DNA of 8,424 nucleotides from CAZESH01 sp964514665 (GCA_964514665.1 CAZESH010000192.1:1-8424); one strand, 5' to 3'. Positions 1-7,876 are shown, counted from the first letter of the stretch. Made by a program: numbers and translations. The notes: generated by a model from the letters alone, not told the origin.

Positions 1-60
1 AGATTGGTTTTTGTCTCATGTACAGTCCATAAACTTATATATTATTACAGATTGGCAGCC

Positions 61-130
61 AATAACGGCTTCTCGGTCCTTAAGCAGATGAACAGCACGG
101 CTTTTTCGGAAAATAACGGCCCCTCTGTCC
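61..130. repeat. Degenerate 51-bp-spaced repeat pair
   Basis: The 9-mer AATAACGGC occurs at 61-69 and again at 112-120. The match continues as AATAACGGCttCTCgGTCC (61-79) against AATAACGGCccCTCtGTCC (112-130), which is 16 of 19 identical at a spacing of exactly 51 bp. Read on the minus strand this gives the repeated peptide-like pattern RTEGPLF / RTEKPLL, but no start codon or ribosome binding site makes that a gene. I recall similar GC-richer intergenic blocks in Paenibacillus-type genomes, but that is memory and was not checked. The block differs in composition from the AT-rich DNA to its right, as expected of an inserted or dispersed repeat remnant. Confidence 0.45.
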
Positions 131-236
131 GCCGAGCCTCATCCGGTATCCTGAGATATGTGCATAGTCACAACAACTGTTCGCGTATATCAAATATCAA
201 CATTAGAATATTACCTTTGACCTTATATATAGGTAA

Positions 237-257
237 AATCTATTTCGTTGATAGATT
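237..257. promoter_or_regulatory. Inverted repeat, possible operator
   Basis: AATCTAT (237-243) and ATAGATT (251-257) form a perfect 7-bp inverted repeat with a 7-base spacer. The right arm belongs to a second small palindrome, ATAGA-T-TCTAT (251-261). This lies about 65 bases ahead of the methyltransferase start and just upstream of the candidate promoter, so it could be an operator. AT-rich DNA produces such dyads by chance, and no binding protein can be named. Confidence 0.25.
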
Positions 258-266
258 CTATATATT

Positions 267-295
267 TTACGAATAAGCGCTTTTTGCACTATGAT
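267..295 (+). promoter_or_regulatory. Candidate promoter of methyltransferase gene
   Basis: TATGAT at 290-295 is a good -10 hexamer. The hexamer 17 bases upstream, TTACGA (267-272), is a poor -35 with 3 of 6 matches. Transcription would begin near 302, leaving a short leader with the ribosome binding site. An alternative -35-like TTGACC at 217-222 has no good -10 at the right distance. Confidence 0.3.
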
Positions 296-323
296 AAAAG
301 TAAAACATTGGAGGCGGGACGGG

Positions 324-1010
324 ATGAATAGCAGCAATGATGTAAGGAACAAATTCAATGAAGCTGCACAGGAGTATGATCAGCAAAGAAGAAAGCTTAT
401 ACCGTGCTTTGATGATTTTTATCAGGTATCGGTATCGCTTGCGGATGCCCCTGCAACTTCCCCCGAAATATTGGATTTAGGCGCGGGAACAGGCTTGCTT
501 TCCTCACTGCTGTTGCTGAAATATCCCGATGCTAAAATCACATTGATCGATATTTCGGAAAAAATGCTTGAGATCGCCAAAACGAGATTGAAGGAGTTTG
601 CCAATGTCAGCTACGTTCTGGCAGACTATACACATTTTTTATCACCCGGGAAATATGACCTGATTCTTTCAGCCCTTTCGATTCACCATCTTGAAGATGC
701 GCAAAAATTCGGGCTCTACAAAAACACGTATTCAAATTTGAAGAAAAATGGCCTATTCATTAATGCCGATCAAGTTCTTGGCGGCACCCCGTTTATTGAT
801 TCCCTATACAAAAACGACTGGAAGAAGAAGGTTGAAGCCAGCGGTTTGTCCAAAGCCGAAATTGAGTCCGCCTATGAAAGAACCAAACTCGATAAAATGT
901 CCGGCTTGGATATGCAAATCGATTGGCTGCGGCAAATCGGCTTTTCCGATGCGGATTGTGTTTATAAATATTTTAATTTTGTTGTCTTATATGGAAGAAG
1001 ACCATTGTGA
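324..1010 (+). CDS. Class I SAM-dependent methyltransferase
   Basis: This 228-residue soluble protein probably transfers a methyl group from S-adenosylmethionine to an unknown acceptor. Motif I, ILDLGAGTG, lies at about residues 49-57. The acidic end of strand beta2 is LIDIS (74-78), the motif II-like YDLILSALSIHHLED spans 111-125, and a beta-strand near GLFINAD follows (143-149). The C-terminal end, YKYFNFVVLYGRRP, is typical of a broad Firmicutes group of Methyltransf_25/12 proteins somewhat like CmoA. The start at 324 is preferred over the in-frame ATG at 291 because GGAGG (310-314) sits 9 bases ahead of it and the extra 11 residues would overlap that site. The gene looks more AT-rich than the signalling genes that follow and stands alone with its own upstream region. 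Small molecule, tRNA or protein substrates all remain possible. Confidence 0.85.
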   Translation: MNSSNDVRNKFNEAAQEYDQQRRKLIPCFDDFYQVSVSLADAPATSPEILDLGAGTGLLSSLLLLKYPDAKITLIDISEKMLEIAKTRLKEFANVSYVLADYTHFLSPGKYDLILSALSIHHLEDAQKFGLYKNTYSNLKKNGLFINADQVLGGTPFIDSLYKNDWKKKVEASGLSKAEIESAYERTKLDKMSGLDMQIDWLRQIGFSDADCVYKYFNFVVLYGRRPL

Positions 1011-1103
1011 GCAAGTGATCAATTTTTTGCAGTCGATGGGGTCAATTATTTACCTGGAGAAAGGCTGTGAACCGTGAAATAATTAAATATTGGAAATAGA
1101 AGC

Positions 1104-1133
1104 TTGTTGATCATTAATGCCGCCGACTATAGA
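1104..1133 (+). promoter_or_regulatory. Weak candidate promoter of the kinase-regulator operon
   Basis: TATAGA at 1128-1133 can serve as a -10. Possible -35 elements are TTGTTG (1104-1109, spacer 18) and TTGATC (1107-1112, spacer 15), and neither is strong. The position, about 35-60 bases ahead of the kinase start, is right for the promoter of the two-gene operon. No terminator hairpin with a T-run is evident after the methyltransferase, so read-through from that gene is also possible. Confidence 0.25.
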
Positions 1134-1168
1134 ATGAAGCTATTACGACAACACGAGGAGGTGCCGGG

Positions 1169-2959
1169 ATGGGTGCTCCAGCCTTTAGCAAAATCAAGCG
1201 CCTGATCACCGGCAGATTGCAAAATCAGCTTATTTTCGTATTCTCCTGGATTGTGCTGTTCATCGTGCTGATTCCGACATCCCTGTATTATAAACAGACC
1301 ACTAACATGATCGAGGATAGCTACATTGCAAGCAGCAAAGAGCTGCTCAAACTGGTCAACCTCAATCTGGACAATTATTTGAATCAAATCGACGATTTGT
1401 CGCTTACGCCCCGCAAGGACGAGCAGTTTATGAGCTCGCTTTATTCCGAGGATTTCATCAACAAGACTTACATTCAAAAGCAAATCCGCAATCTTTTCTA
1501 TTCCCGTGACGACATTGAGGAAATTTCCATCTATACCCCGATCAACAATCAGGTTTATACGATTTCCCGTTCGCTGGTGAATATGGTGCAGGAGCAAAAC
1601 GAGCAGATTCCACAGGAGAAGTGGTACATCGACGCGGCCAAAAGCAAACGGTTCCGCAGCATTGAATCCGCCGTCGCCGCACCGGGTAAAGTGCAGCGGA
1701 CGTTTCTGCGTTATCATAGATTGATCATCAACATTGCCGACCAAAGGCCGCTCGCGGCGATCACGATCACGCTGAATACGCTGGAATTGAATAAAATCAT
1801 GGGCGGCATCATTGATCGTCCCAATGAAAGCATCGGCATTTTCAATAGCGGAGAGGAAGCCTTTTACTTGCAGGGCGGGCTGTGGGACAATATCCAAACA
1901 AAAGCGTTGTTTGGCATTTTGGGCGGAGGATCGCCTGAACCTAAACATCTGATTTGGAACAACGGAACGGACAAGCTGCTCGTCATTCAAAGCGTCTCGA
2001 CCAATGGCAACTGGAAGCTGGTCAAGCTGATTCCGATGGACATTTTGTATCAAGGGGCTTCGCAGGCAAGGGAATTCGATTTGCTGCTTGGCGCCGGTTT
2101 GTTTGTTTTGTTTCTGATCATTGTGCTGCTTGTTTCGCGGATGATCACGCGAAGGCTGAAAAAGTTTTCCAGCGACATCTCGCAGCTGCGCGACGGAAAT
2201 TTAAATTGGGTCGCCGAAATCAAAGGAAGCGATGAAATTGCCCAGCTGTCGCGGAAATTCAATCAAATGATGGTGCGCATTAACGAATTGATTAAAGAAC
2301 GCTATGAAATCAAGATCAATGAGCGGAATGCGCAACTAAAGGCGCTCGAGGCGCAAATCAATCCCCATTTTCTTTATAATTCACTGCAGGCGATTTCCAC
2401 GGAAGCGATCACTCACGATATGCACAACATGGCGGATATGGTGGATGCGCTCGCTTCCACTTTAAGATATTGCATCAAAGAAACGGAACAGGTCAAAATC
2501 AACGATGAAATCCGCCACGTGGAAAACTATTTGCTGCTGCAAAAAGCAAGATTCGGCGACCGGTTGAATGTCGAGTTCCGGATTAGAGCGGATGTGGAAG
2601 CGTTTCTGGTTCCTAAAATGCTTGTGCAAATACTCGTTGAAAATGCGATCAAACACGGGTTGGAGCAGACTGCCGAGCCTTTTCGCATCGTGATTTCCGG
2701 GGAAATCGCCGATTCCTCCGTTGTGCTCGCGGTACGCGATGACGGACCCGGAATGGATGCCGAACGTCTGCGGCAGGTTCGCAGCTATATGATTGAAAAC
2801 GAAGCTGACGGACAGCAAAGCATCGGTTTGAAAAATTTGTATACGCGGCTTAAACTAAAGTACGGCAGCCAAACAGAGCTATGGATTGCCAGCCGTCCCG
2901 GCGAAGGCACGGAAGTGCGGATTCAGCTGCCGCTTGGAGAGGATCCGAATCATGTATAG
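1169..2959 (+). CDS. YesM-type membrane sensor histidine kinase
   Basis: This 596-residue membrane kinase is the sensor of a two-component system. It binds or detects an extracellular signal and phosphorylates the response regulator encoded next to it. A short cytoplasmic N-terminus is followed by membrane helix 1 (about 20-40), an extracellular Cache-like region (41-304), membrane helix 2 (305-325), a HAMP linker (326-375), a His_kinase domain (PF06580) with QINPHFLYNSL (396-406; phospho-acceptor His400), and a GHKL ATPase domain. The ATPase domain shows the N-box LVENAIKHGL (about 489-498), DDGPGMD (524-530) and SIGLKNL (551-557). All catalytic motifs look intact and the length is normal for the family. 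The start is set by AGGAGGTG (1156-1163), 5 bases from the ATG. The last 8 bases overlap the regulator gene. Relatives usually control carbohydrate uptake genes; the ligand here is unknown. Confidence 0.93.
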   Translation: MGAPAFSKIKRLITGRLQNQLIFVFSWIVLFIVLIPTSLYYKQTTNMIEDSYIASSKELLKLVNLNLDNYLNQIDDLSLTPRKDEQFMSSLYSEDFINKTYIQKQIRNLFYSRDDIEEISIYTPINNQVYTISRSLVNMVQEQNEQIPQEKWYIDAAKSKRFRSIESAVAAPGKVQRTFLRYHRLIINIADQRPLAAITITLNTLELNKIMGGIIDRPNESIGIFNSGEEAFYLQGGLWDNIQTKALFGILGGGSPEPKHLIWNNGTDKLLVIQSVSTNGNWKLVKLIPMDILYQGASQAREFDLLLGAGLFVLFLIIVLLVSRMITRRLKKFSSDISQLRDGNLNWVAEIKGSDEIAQLSRKFNQMMVRINELIKERYEIKINERNAQLKALEAQINPHFLYNSLQAISTEAITHDMHNMADMVDALASTLRYCIKETEQVKINDEIRHVENYLLLQKARFGDRLNVEFRIRADVEAFLVPKMLVQILVENAIKHGLEQTAEPFRIVISGEIADSSVVLAVRDDGPGMDAERLRQVRSYMIENEADGQQSIGLKNLYTRLKLKYGSQTELWIASRPGEGTEVRIQLPLGEDPNHV

Positions 2960-4559
2960 AGCTTTAATCATCGATGACGAAGCACCGGCCAGAAAAGCGA
3001 TCAAAGCGCTCGGCCAATGGGAAAAGCACCGGATAGAGGTGCTGTACGAAGCTGAAAACGGCAGGCAGGGCCTTGACATGCTGCGTGAATACAGGCCCGA
3101 GCTGGTGTTTGTCGACATGAGAATGCCGCTGATCAGCGGGGTCCGTTTTCTGCAGCAGGCTTGCGAGCAATTTCCCGACAGCATGATCAAATATATTGTG
3201 GTCAGCGGATATGACGATTTTGAATATGCCCGCGAAGCAATCAAAGCGGGGGCCATGGACTATTTACTGAAGCCGGTCAAGCGTACGGACTTGAATCAAC
3301 TGCTGGACCAGGCCGTTCATCAGCTCGATATGGAAAAGCAAAACCGCTTGTCGCGCTCGATTTATGAAAATTTGTCCGCGCCGATGATTCGCGAGAAAAT
3401 CTTCTCCTCCATTATCGACAGCTACGGGCGTTTTCATAAAATCAACGAGCTGCATGCGATCATTGGCGGCGTGGATGAAAAAACAGAATTTTTGGTTACC
3501 GTGCTGCAGCTGAAGAACGGAGATGCCATCTGTGACCAAAGATTTCATGGAGACAAGCACGCCTTCTATGTCGCGCTGGCTAATTCCTTAAACGAGCTTT
3601 GCAAGGATCCCGGCAAAGCTTTCAGCTTTAAAAGCGGAAAAAGGGATCAGGAAATGATTCTCATTCAAGCTTTGCCGCAGGGCACCCCGATGGATGCCGT
3701 ATTAAGCGGGCTGAAAAAAGCCTTGCTGCAGCTTCGGGCCATCTTCGGCCTGGATAGTTTGGCCGCTCCGGCGGAGCACCCCAGAGCGCTTAAAAACCTC
3801 GATATATCCTATCATGAAGCCAAACAAAAAATGGACCAAATCAATTTGCTGCAGCCGAATCAATACGTTTATGCGGAAAATACCGGAGAGCTGCAGGCAA
3901 GGCTGTCGATTCTCGGACGCAAGGAACAGCTGCTGCATGCGCTGGAAACGGGCAGCCTCTTTGCGGCTGTAAGCGTATTGGAACGGTTCTTTTCCGATGT
4001 GCTGCAAGCGGAATGCTTCAGTATCGCGCATCTCGAGCAGACGACTGCAGAGTTAAAGCTGCTGCTCGAGCAGGTGCTCAGGCATTTCGAATATGAGATG
4101 GGGGGAGAGAAGCAATATTTGCTTGATTTTGATTCGCAGCAGTTTCAGAAGCGATTGGAAGTGCATGAGTATGCAGAGGAGGTAAAACGTTTCTTTGCCG
4201 AAGTATTCGAGCGTACGCTTCAAGATGCGGCGCCGCAGGAGAAGATCAACATCGAGAAGATCAAGGCGTATATTGAGCTGCATTATTTCGAGGAGATTTC
4301 GATTTCGCTTTTTGCCGAGAAGTTTTTTGCCAGTAAAGAGCATCTGCTGCGCTTGTTCAAACAAAAATACGGATGCGGCATTTATGAATATACGCTGCGG
4401 GTGAGAATGGAGCAAGCGAAAGCGCTGCTGCGAAATTCTCCGATCAAAATCCAGGAGATTGCCGAACAGGTCGGCTATAAGGACGACGGATATTTCCGCA
4501 AAGCGTTTAAAAAGTACGTGGGCCTGTCCCCAAACGAATTTCGTTCCGGTTTATTTTAA
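2952..4559 (+). CDS. YesN-type response regulator, AraC output domain
   Basis: This 535-residue cytoplasmic DNA-binding regulator is the partner of the upstream kinase. The receiver domain (1-120) has the acidic pair D8/D9, phospho-acceptor Asp55 in LVFVDMRMP, Ser85 in VVSGYDD and Lys107 in LLKPV. A long middle region of unassigned function (about 120-430) joins it to a C-terminal AraC/XylS double helix-turn-helix (about 433-533) ending in IQEIAEQVGYKDDGYF and FKKYVGLSPNEFR. Phosphorylation probably promotes activation of nearby transport genes, as in the YesN family. The ATG at 2952 is chosen because GGAGAGG (2936-2942) lies 9 bases before it and the receiver domain begins there; an in-frame ATG at 2886 would add 22 non-conserved residues inside the kinase gene. 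The 8-base overlap implies translational coupling. All key residues are present. Confidence 0.93.
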   Translation: MYRALIIDDEAPARKAIKALGQWEKHRIEVLYEAENGRQGLDMLREYRPELVFVDMRMPLISGVRFLQQACEQFPDSMIKYIVVSGYDDFEYAREAIKAGAMDYLLKPVKRTDLNQLLDQAVHQLDMEKQNRLSRSIYENLSAPMIREKIFSSIIDSYGRFHKINELHAIIGGVDEKTEFLVTVLQLKNGDAICDQRFHGDKHAFYVALANSLNELCKDPGKAFSFKSGKRDQEMILIQALPQGTPMDAVLSGLKKALLQLRAIFGLDSLAAPAEHPRALKNLDISYHEAKQKMDQINLLQPNQYVYAENTGELQARLSILGRKEQLLHALETGSLFAAVSVLERFFSDVLQAECFSIAHLEQTTAELKLLLEQVLRHFEYEMGGEKQYLLDFDSQQFQKRLEVHEYAEEVKRFFAEVFERTLQDAAPQEKINIEKIKAYIELHYFEEISISLFAEKFFASKEHLLRLFKQKYGCGIYEYTLRVRMEQAKALLRNSPIKIQEIAEQVGYKDDGYFRKAFKKYVGLSPNEFRSGLF

Positions 4560-4626
4560 TTCGATGTAAATTAATATTTGGGAGATTTAATTATTTAAAA
4601 ATATGAATAAATTTATGATAAACCGA

Positions 4627-4677
4627 AACATTCCCCATCGTCGGTCGGAAAAGCTCCTGTCGGCAATGGGGAATGTT
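4627..4677. terminator. Bidirectional hairpin terminator
   Basis: AACATTCCCCAT (4627-4638) pairs perfectly with ATGGGGAATGTT (4666-4677), a 12-bp stem around a 27-base loop that can itself partly pair (TCGG / CCGAC-like segments). On the plus strand it is followed by AGTTTTCT, and on the minus strand by TTTCGGTTT, so both tails are only moderately T-rich. It lies between two convergent genes, 67 bases after the response regulator stop and 7 bases after the minus-strand regulator stop. It probably ends transcription from both sides. Confidence 0.8.
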
Positions 4678-4683
4678 AGTTTT

Positions 4684-5601
4684 CTAGTCTGTTAAATCGG
4701 TGTACAAGGCACGGGCAAGGATCCCCTGATTATAATTGCCGAAGTTTTCTCCGAAAATCGTCAGTCCGCCTTTGATTTTGGATTTCTCATCAACCGCCAC
4801 CTTGAATGCGATATTGCTTTTGTAATTCAAACCGATATCCGTTAAAGTCAGGTCCGATATCCGGCACCCGTCGATAAAGCTTCCCTCGCCGTTGATCCGG
4901 ATCAATTTCAGCATGCCGTACTGATTCAGATGCGGCGGCCACCAATCGGGATTGAAGCGGCCCCGCACATCGCCGAAATCTCCCGGACTGTTCCAGCTGC
5001 CCAACTCGAAATCATTCAGGTAAAAGTGAATGTCGGAAAGCCATGTGTTGCAAAACCCGGGAGCCTCCGAACCCAGTTCAAGCAAAAATTGCAGCTCGTT
5101 GAACTTTTGCGAAGCCTTCAAGTAATTCGGAATCCGGTACTCCAAAAAGCCTTCCGTCATCCAGATGATATCCGCATCGATCCTTTGCGGGTCGGCAAAA
5201 TATCGCGGATCGTCAAAATCGCCGATAATCTTGTGCTTCGTGGCCAGCCCGCAGGTTGGCTGGGCATGATAGTTGCTGAAATGCCCGACCTTTATTTCCA
5301 CTTCATATACATTGTGAATATCCCTGCCGCGAAGCTCCACCAGCAGTTTTTCCTCATTCAGATAACATATTTTTTGCAGTCCGTGCTTTCCGACGTCGGT
5401 ATGGACTTCAATCAATCCGCTTTCCTCGAGTTTTTTGATGTGCATCGTGATCGCACTGTTGGACAAATTCAGTTTATTCGCCAAATCGTTTAAATTGTAG
5501 CTTTGTTCAGCGGCAAGCAGGTCAAGTATTTCGATGCGGATATCGGAACTGAGAGCCTTGAATACATTTACTCCTGTACGAAGATCTTTAATGTGAATCA
5601 T
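4684..5601 (-). CDS. ArsR-type regulator with large sensor-like C-terminal domain
   Basis: This 305-residue one-component transcription factor has an N-terminal winged helix-turn-helix of ArsR type (about 12-80). Its recognition helix region is NLSNSAITMHIKKLEESGLI (44-63), followed by a wing. The C-terminal two thirds (about 95-305) are much longer than in classical metal-sensing ArsR proteins of roughly 100 residues. That part carries PTCGLA (115-120), GFLEYRIPN (151-159), the aromatic, Gly/Pro-rich stretch around 203-229 (WNSPGDFGD, FNPDWWPPHLNQYG) and beta-rich sequence, resembling a jelly-roll ligand-binding fold. No obvious thiolate metal site is seen in the helix-turn-helix. Related long ArsR proteins occur near carbohydrate-use genes in Firmicutes, so a sugar-type ligand is inferred. 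AAGGAG (minus strand, 5615-5610) is 8 bases before the ATG. It follows the chemoreceptor gene by 59 bases with no clear promoter or terminator between, so the two are probably cotranscribed. Confidence 0.82.
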   Translation of the reverse strand: MIHIKDLRTGVNVFKALSSDIRIEILDLLAAEQSYNLNDLANKLNLSNSAITMHIKKLEESGLIEVHTDVGKHGLQKICYLNEEKLLVELRGRDIHNVYEVEIKVGHFSNYHAQPTCGLATKHKIIGDFDDPRYFADPQRIDADIIWMTEGFLEYRIPNYLKASQKFNELQFLLELGSEAPGFCNTWLSDIHFYLNDFELGSWNSPGDFGDVRGRFNPDWWPPHLNQYGMLKLIRINGEGSFIDGCRISDLTLTDIGLNYKSNIAFKVAVDEKSKIKGGLTIFGENFGNYNQGILARALYTDLTD

Positions 5602-5660
5602 GGTTCAGGCTCCTTTCCAATGGTTTGTTTTGGAATGACGCATGCGCTTAAACGGTCTAA

Positions 5661-7742
5661 TCATTCACTTTCATTCTCGGGACTGAAGCTGAATTGATTC
5701 AGAGCGGCCAAGAGCGTGCGCGACAGGTCCTGCAATTGATTGGACAGCTCGACGGTTTCGTCGCTTGCTTTGGTTTGATTTTGGCTGAGCGAAGCGACGA
5801 ATTCCGACGATGCCGTAGATTGTTCGGACACGGCGCTGACGTTGTCCATGGCTTCCGACAGCAGATCCTGTTCCTTTTGCAGCTCTAACAGAGAAGTAGT
5901 GACGGCATCAAGCTGATTCATGAAATCCTCCATGTCATGATACACCTGATTGAAAATTTGATCGGTGCTTTTGACGGATTTAACCTGTTCCTGGAAAAGT
6001 GAAGACGCCTCATTTTGCTCTTGCACGATTTCCTTGACGCTGCTTTGCAGTTCCCCGATAATCGAGGCTACTACGAGAATCGACTGTTTGGATTGTTCGG
6101 CCAATTTGCGGATTTCGTCCGATACAACCATGAAGCCTTTTCCCGCTTGCCCGGCCCTTGATGCTTCAATGGCGGAATTAAGCGCCAATATATTCGTTTG
6201 TTTGGTGATTTGGTCGAGCACGTCGAGAATTTTTTGAATCGATTGCGTGCGTTCATTGAACTGTGTTATTTTTTCGCTCATCGACAGATTGATTGACTCG
6301 GTAGCGGTGGTTTGTTCGGCAAGTGAAGTGAGGTAGGAAGAGCCTCTGTCGCTGGATTGTTTGACGTGTGCTGCCGAGTCCTTCAATACTTCGTTGGAGC
6401 TCGCAAATTCACGGAGCCTTTCACCGAATTGCTGCGTGAACAGATTGACCTTTTCCGATTCGGCGGACAACGTGGCCGATCCGGAGGAGATTTCCTGTGT
6501 CGTGATCGAAATTTCCTTGGCCGATTGCGCTGTAGAGGTGGAAACCTCAAGCAGCTTTTCCGCCGCGGTCATGACATTTACGGCAGATTCATTCGTATGC
6601 CGGACGAGCCGGTTCATATTTTCCATCATTTGATCAAAGGACAGAGCCAGTTGGCCGATCTCATCCGTACGTTCGGAGAAATCCGACCGCACGATCAGGT
6701 TTCCTTTTGCTCCTTGTGCCATTAGATGGCGTAATTTGTTGAGCGGCGCACTGATCATCCGCGAAACGAAAAAGCCGATTGCGATTGCGGCTACTATCGC
6801 GAGCAGGGCCATAACAAGCGTAAAGTCGAGTATTTTTTTGGAATCCTTGACGATCGCTTCGACCGGGATTTCCTTCAAAACCGTCCATCCTGTCGTCGGC
6901 GACTTATAAAAGACAATCAAATACTTCCCATCATCCGCGTACATGGATCCTTTGGATGCGCCGGCGATTTTTTTGGAAATATCAAAATGATAGGGTGCTC
7001 CCATTTTTTGCGAACCGTTTCCATATATGACATTTCGGTTGCCGTCCAAAATATAGAAGCTGCCTTCGCCGCTGTCTTTTGCCGATTCGAACTGCTTGGC
7101 AAGGCTCTCGGCATTGATTTCCATAACAAGTGCGCCCAAATTTTGCGAGGAGCTGATGCCGATGATTTGTCTGCCGAGTGCAAATGCCGGTTCGAGATTT
7201 GTGTTTTTCGCCATGTGCGAGTAGCCGTTGGACTGCATCGTCATCCAGGCCATCTTGTTATTGACGATCTGCTTGAACCAGTCCGTATCTTTAATATTGC
7301 TCTGGTTAAACCGGCGATCGGTTATTTTTAAATCGCTGCCGTCCGGAGCCAGCATTTTGATGGCCTTGATCGAATTGTCGGAAAGCGCGTAGGAGCTGAT
7401 GCGATCCTTTAACAGCAGACTGGCTTGATGTGCTTCGGAACCATTCGGATCTTTGGCGTTTTCCAAAGCCAGCAGATTCTTTTCCAATTCTTTGTCGAGC
7501 ACCATCTGGGTGGTGATGGTCAGAAAGCTGTTGAAATAAAAATCCAATTTTTGTCCCAGTTGGACGATAATCGACTCGGAATTTTTTTCGACGTTCATTT
7601 GCAGAGCTTTTTTTGAAAAATAATAAGAGAGCATGCCTACCAATAAAGTGAAGATCAAGATGCTGGCGAAAAAGGACAGAAACAGCTTGGAGCGAAGATT
7701 GACGGAGCGCAATGACAGGATGGTTTTCAATTTTCTTTGCAT
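5661..7742 (-). CDS. Methyl-accepting chemotaxis protein (Cache-HAMP-MCP signal)
   Basis: This 693-residue transmembrane chemoreceptor steers swimming through CheW/CheA. Order: positively charged N-terminus, membrane helix 1 (about 20-42), extracellular dCache-type domain (50-300, with DTDWF at 152-156), membrane helix 2 (305-326), HAMP (327-380) and a long coiled-coil signalling domain (about 400-690). The hairpin tip is NILALNSAIEASRAG...GKGFMVVSDEIRKLAEQS (517-551). At the tip the usual Glu of the AGExGxGF motif is Gln (Q532), and Ala of FAVV is Met. The start is ATG at 7742 rather than the in-frame GTG at 7754: on the minus strand AAGAGGTG is the ribosome binding site, the GTG is part of it, and the ATG follows 9 bases later. 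It is divergent from the lipoprotein gene and likely cotranscribed with the downstream ArsR-type regulator, suggesting a receptor for the same nutrient. Confidence 0.92.
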   Translation of the reverse strand: MQRKLKTILSLRSVNLRSKLFLSFFASILIFTLLVGMLSYYFSKKALQMNVEKNSESIIVQLGQKLDFYFNSFLTITTQMVLDKELEKNLLALENAKDPNGSEAHQASLLLKDRISSYALSDNSIKAIKMLAPDGSDLKITDRRFNQSNIKDTDWFKQIVNNKMAWMTMQSNGYSHMAKNTNLEPAFALGRQIIGISSSQNLGALVMEINAESLAKQFESAKDSGEGSFYILDGNRNVIYGNGSQKMGAPYHFDISKKIAGASKGSMYADDGKYLIVFYKSPTTGWTVLKEIPVEAIVKDSKKILDFTLVMALLAIVAAIAIGFFVSRMISAPLNKLRHLMAQGAKGNLIVRSDFSERTDEIGQLALSFDQMMENMNRLVRHTNESAVNVMTAAEKLLEVSTSTAQSAKEISITTQEISSGSATLSAESEKVNLFTQQFGERLREFASSNEVLKDSAAHVKQSSDRGSSYLTSLAEQTTATESINLSMSEKITQFNERTQSIQKILDVLDQITKQTNILALNSAIEASRAGQAGKGFMVVSDEIRKLAEQSKQSILVVASIIGELQSSVKEIVQEQNEASSLFQEQVKSVKSTDQIFNQVYHDMEDFMNQLDAVTTSLLELQKEQDLLSEAMDNVSAVSEQSTASSEFVASLSQNQTKASDETVELSNQLQDLSRTLLAALNQFSFSPENESE

Positions 7743-7767
7743 AATTGGATGCACCTCTTATCACATT

Positions 7768-7782
7768 TTGAAAGCGTATACA
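7768..7782. promoter_or_regulatory. Candidate CcpA cre site in the chemoreceptor leader
   Basis: TTGAAAGCGTATACA fits the degenerate cre consensus WTGNAANCGNWNNCW at every position. It lies 26 bases upstream of the chemoreceptor start, between its ribosome binding site and the candidate promoter. CcpA bound there would act as a roadblock to leftward transcription. The match is by eye and the consensus is permissive. Confidence 0.5.
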
Positions 7783-7798
7783 TAAAAGCAGTTAAAAA

Positions 7799-7822
7799 TT
7801 ATGAAACCATGTAGTTTCATAA
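7799..7822. promoter_or_regulatory. Perfect 9-bp inverted repeat, possible operator or leader hairpin
   Basis: TTATGAAAC (7799-7807) and GTTTCATAA (7814-7822) are perfect complements around the 6-base spacer CATGTA. The element lies between the chemoreceptor start and its candidate promoter, so it could be a repressor operator or a hairpin in the leader RNA. No T-run follows on the minus strand beyond AATTTTT, which is a weak tail. A terminator or attenuator is therefore less likely but not excluded. Confidence 0.5.
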
Positions 7823-7846
7823 ATAGATAAAGTGTTTTATATTATA

Positions 7847-7876
7847 ATAAAATAACACAAAGCATTTTTCTGTCAA
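7847..7876 (-). promoter_or_regulatory. Candidate chemoreceptor promoter
   Basis: On the minus strand a perfect TTGACA (7876-7871) is followed after 18 bases by TTTTAT (7852-7847), a weak -10. A perfect TATAAT lies slightly farther on (7846-7841) but at a non-standard 24-base distance. The surroundings are very AT-rich. Transcription would start near 7840, just ahead of the 9-bp inverted repeat. No sigma-D type motif (TAAA-N15-GCCGATAA) was seen. Confidence 0.4.

Larger units (their letters stand above)
1..323. other. Gene-free region upstream of methyltransferase
   Basis: I see no convincing gene here on either strand. The only longer open frame (4-276, +) has no ribosome binding site and a low-complexity, unfamiliar translation that runs through the repeat pair. 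From about 180 the sequence turns strongly AT-rich and carries a perfect dyad and a possible promoter. It then ends in the ribosome binding site of the methyltransferase, GGAGG at 310-314. Confidence 0.5.

Noticed and set aside
4..276. Plus-strand open frame of 90 codons before the methyltransferase
   Set aside because: No ribosome binding site. It crosses the repeat pair and AT-rich promoter-like DNA, and its translation has no recognisable domain.
991..1077. Small frame, 28 codons, overlapping the 3' end of the methyltransferase
   Set aside because: The peptide looks fairly protein-like, but there is no ribosome binding site before its ATG, most of the frame upstream is a shadow of the methyltransferase, and no family is recognised.
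1044..1084. 8-bp inverted repeat AATTATTT/AAATAATT after the methyltransferase
   Set aside because: All A/T stem with a 25-base loop and no T-run, so not credible as a terminator.
1127..2053. Minus-strand open frame of 308 codons opposite the kinase gene
   Set aside because: Antisense shadow of a gene with intact kinase motifs. Its translation has no recognisable domain.
7743..7754. GTG at 7754 as chemoreceptor start
   Set aside because: This GTG is part of the AAGAGGTG ribosome binding site that serves the ATG at 7742.
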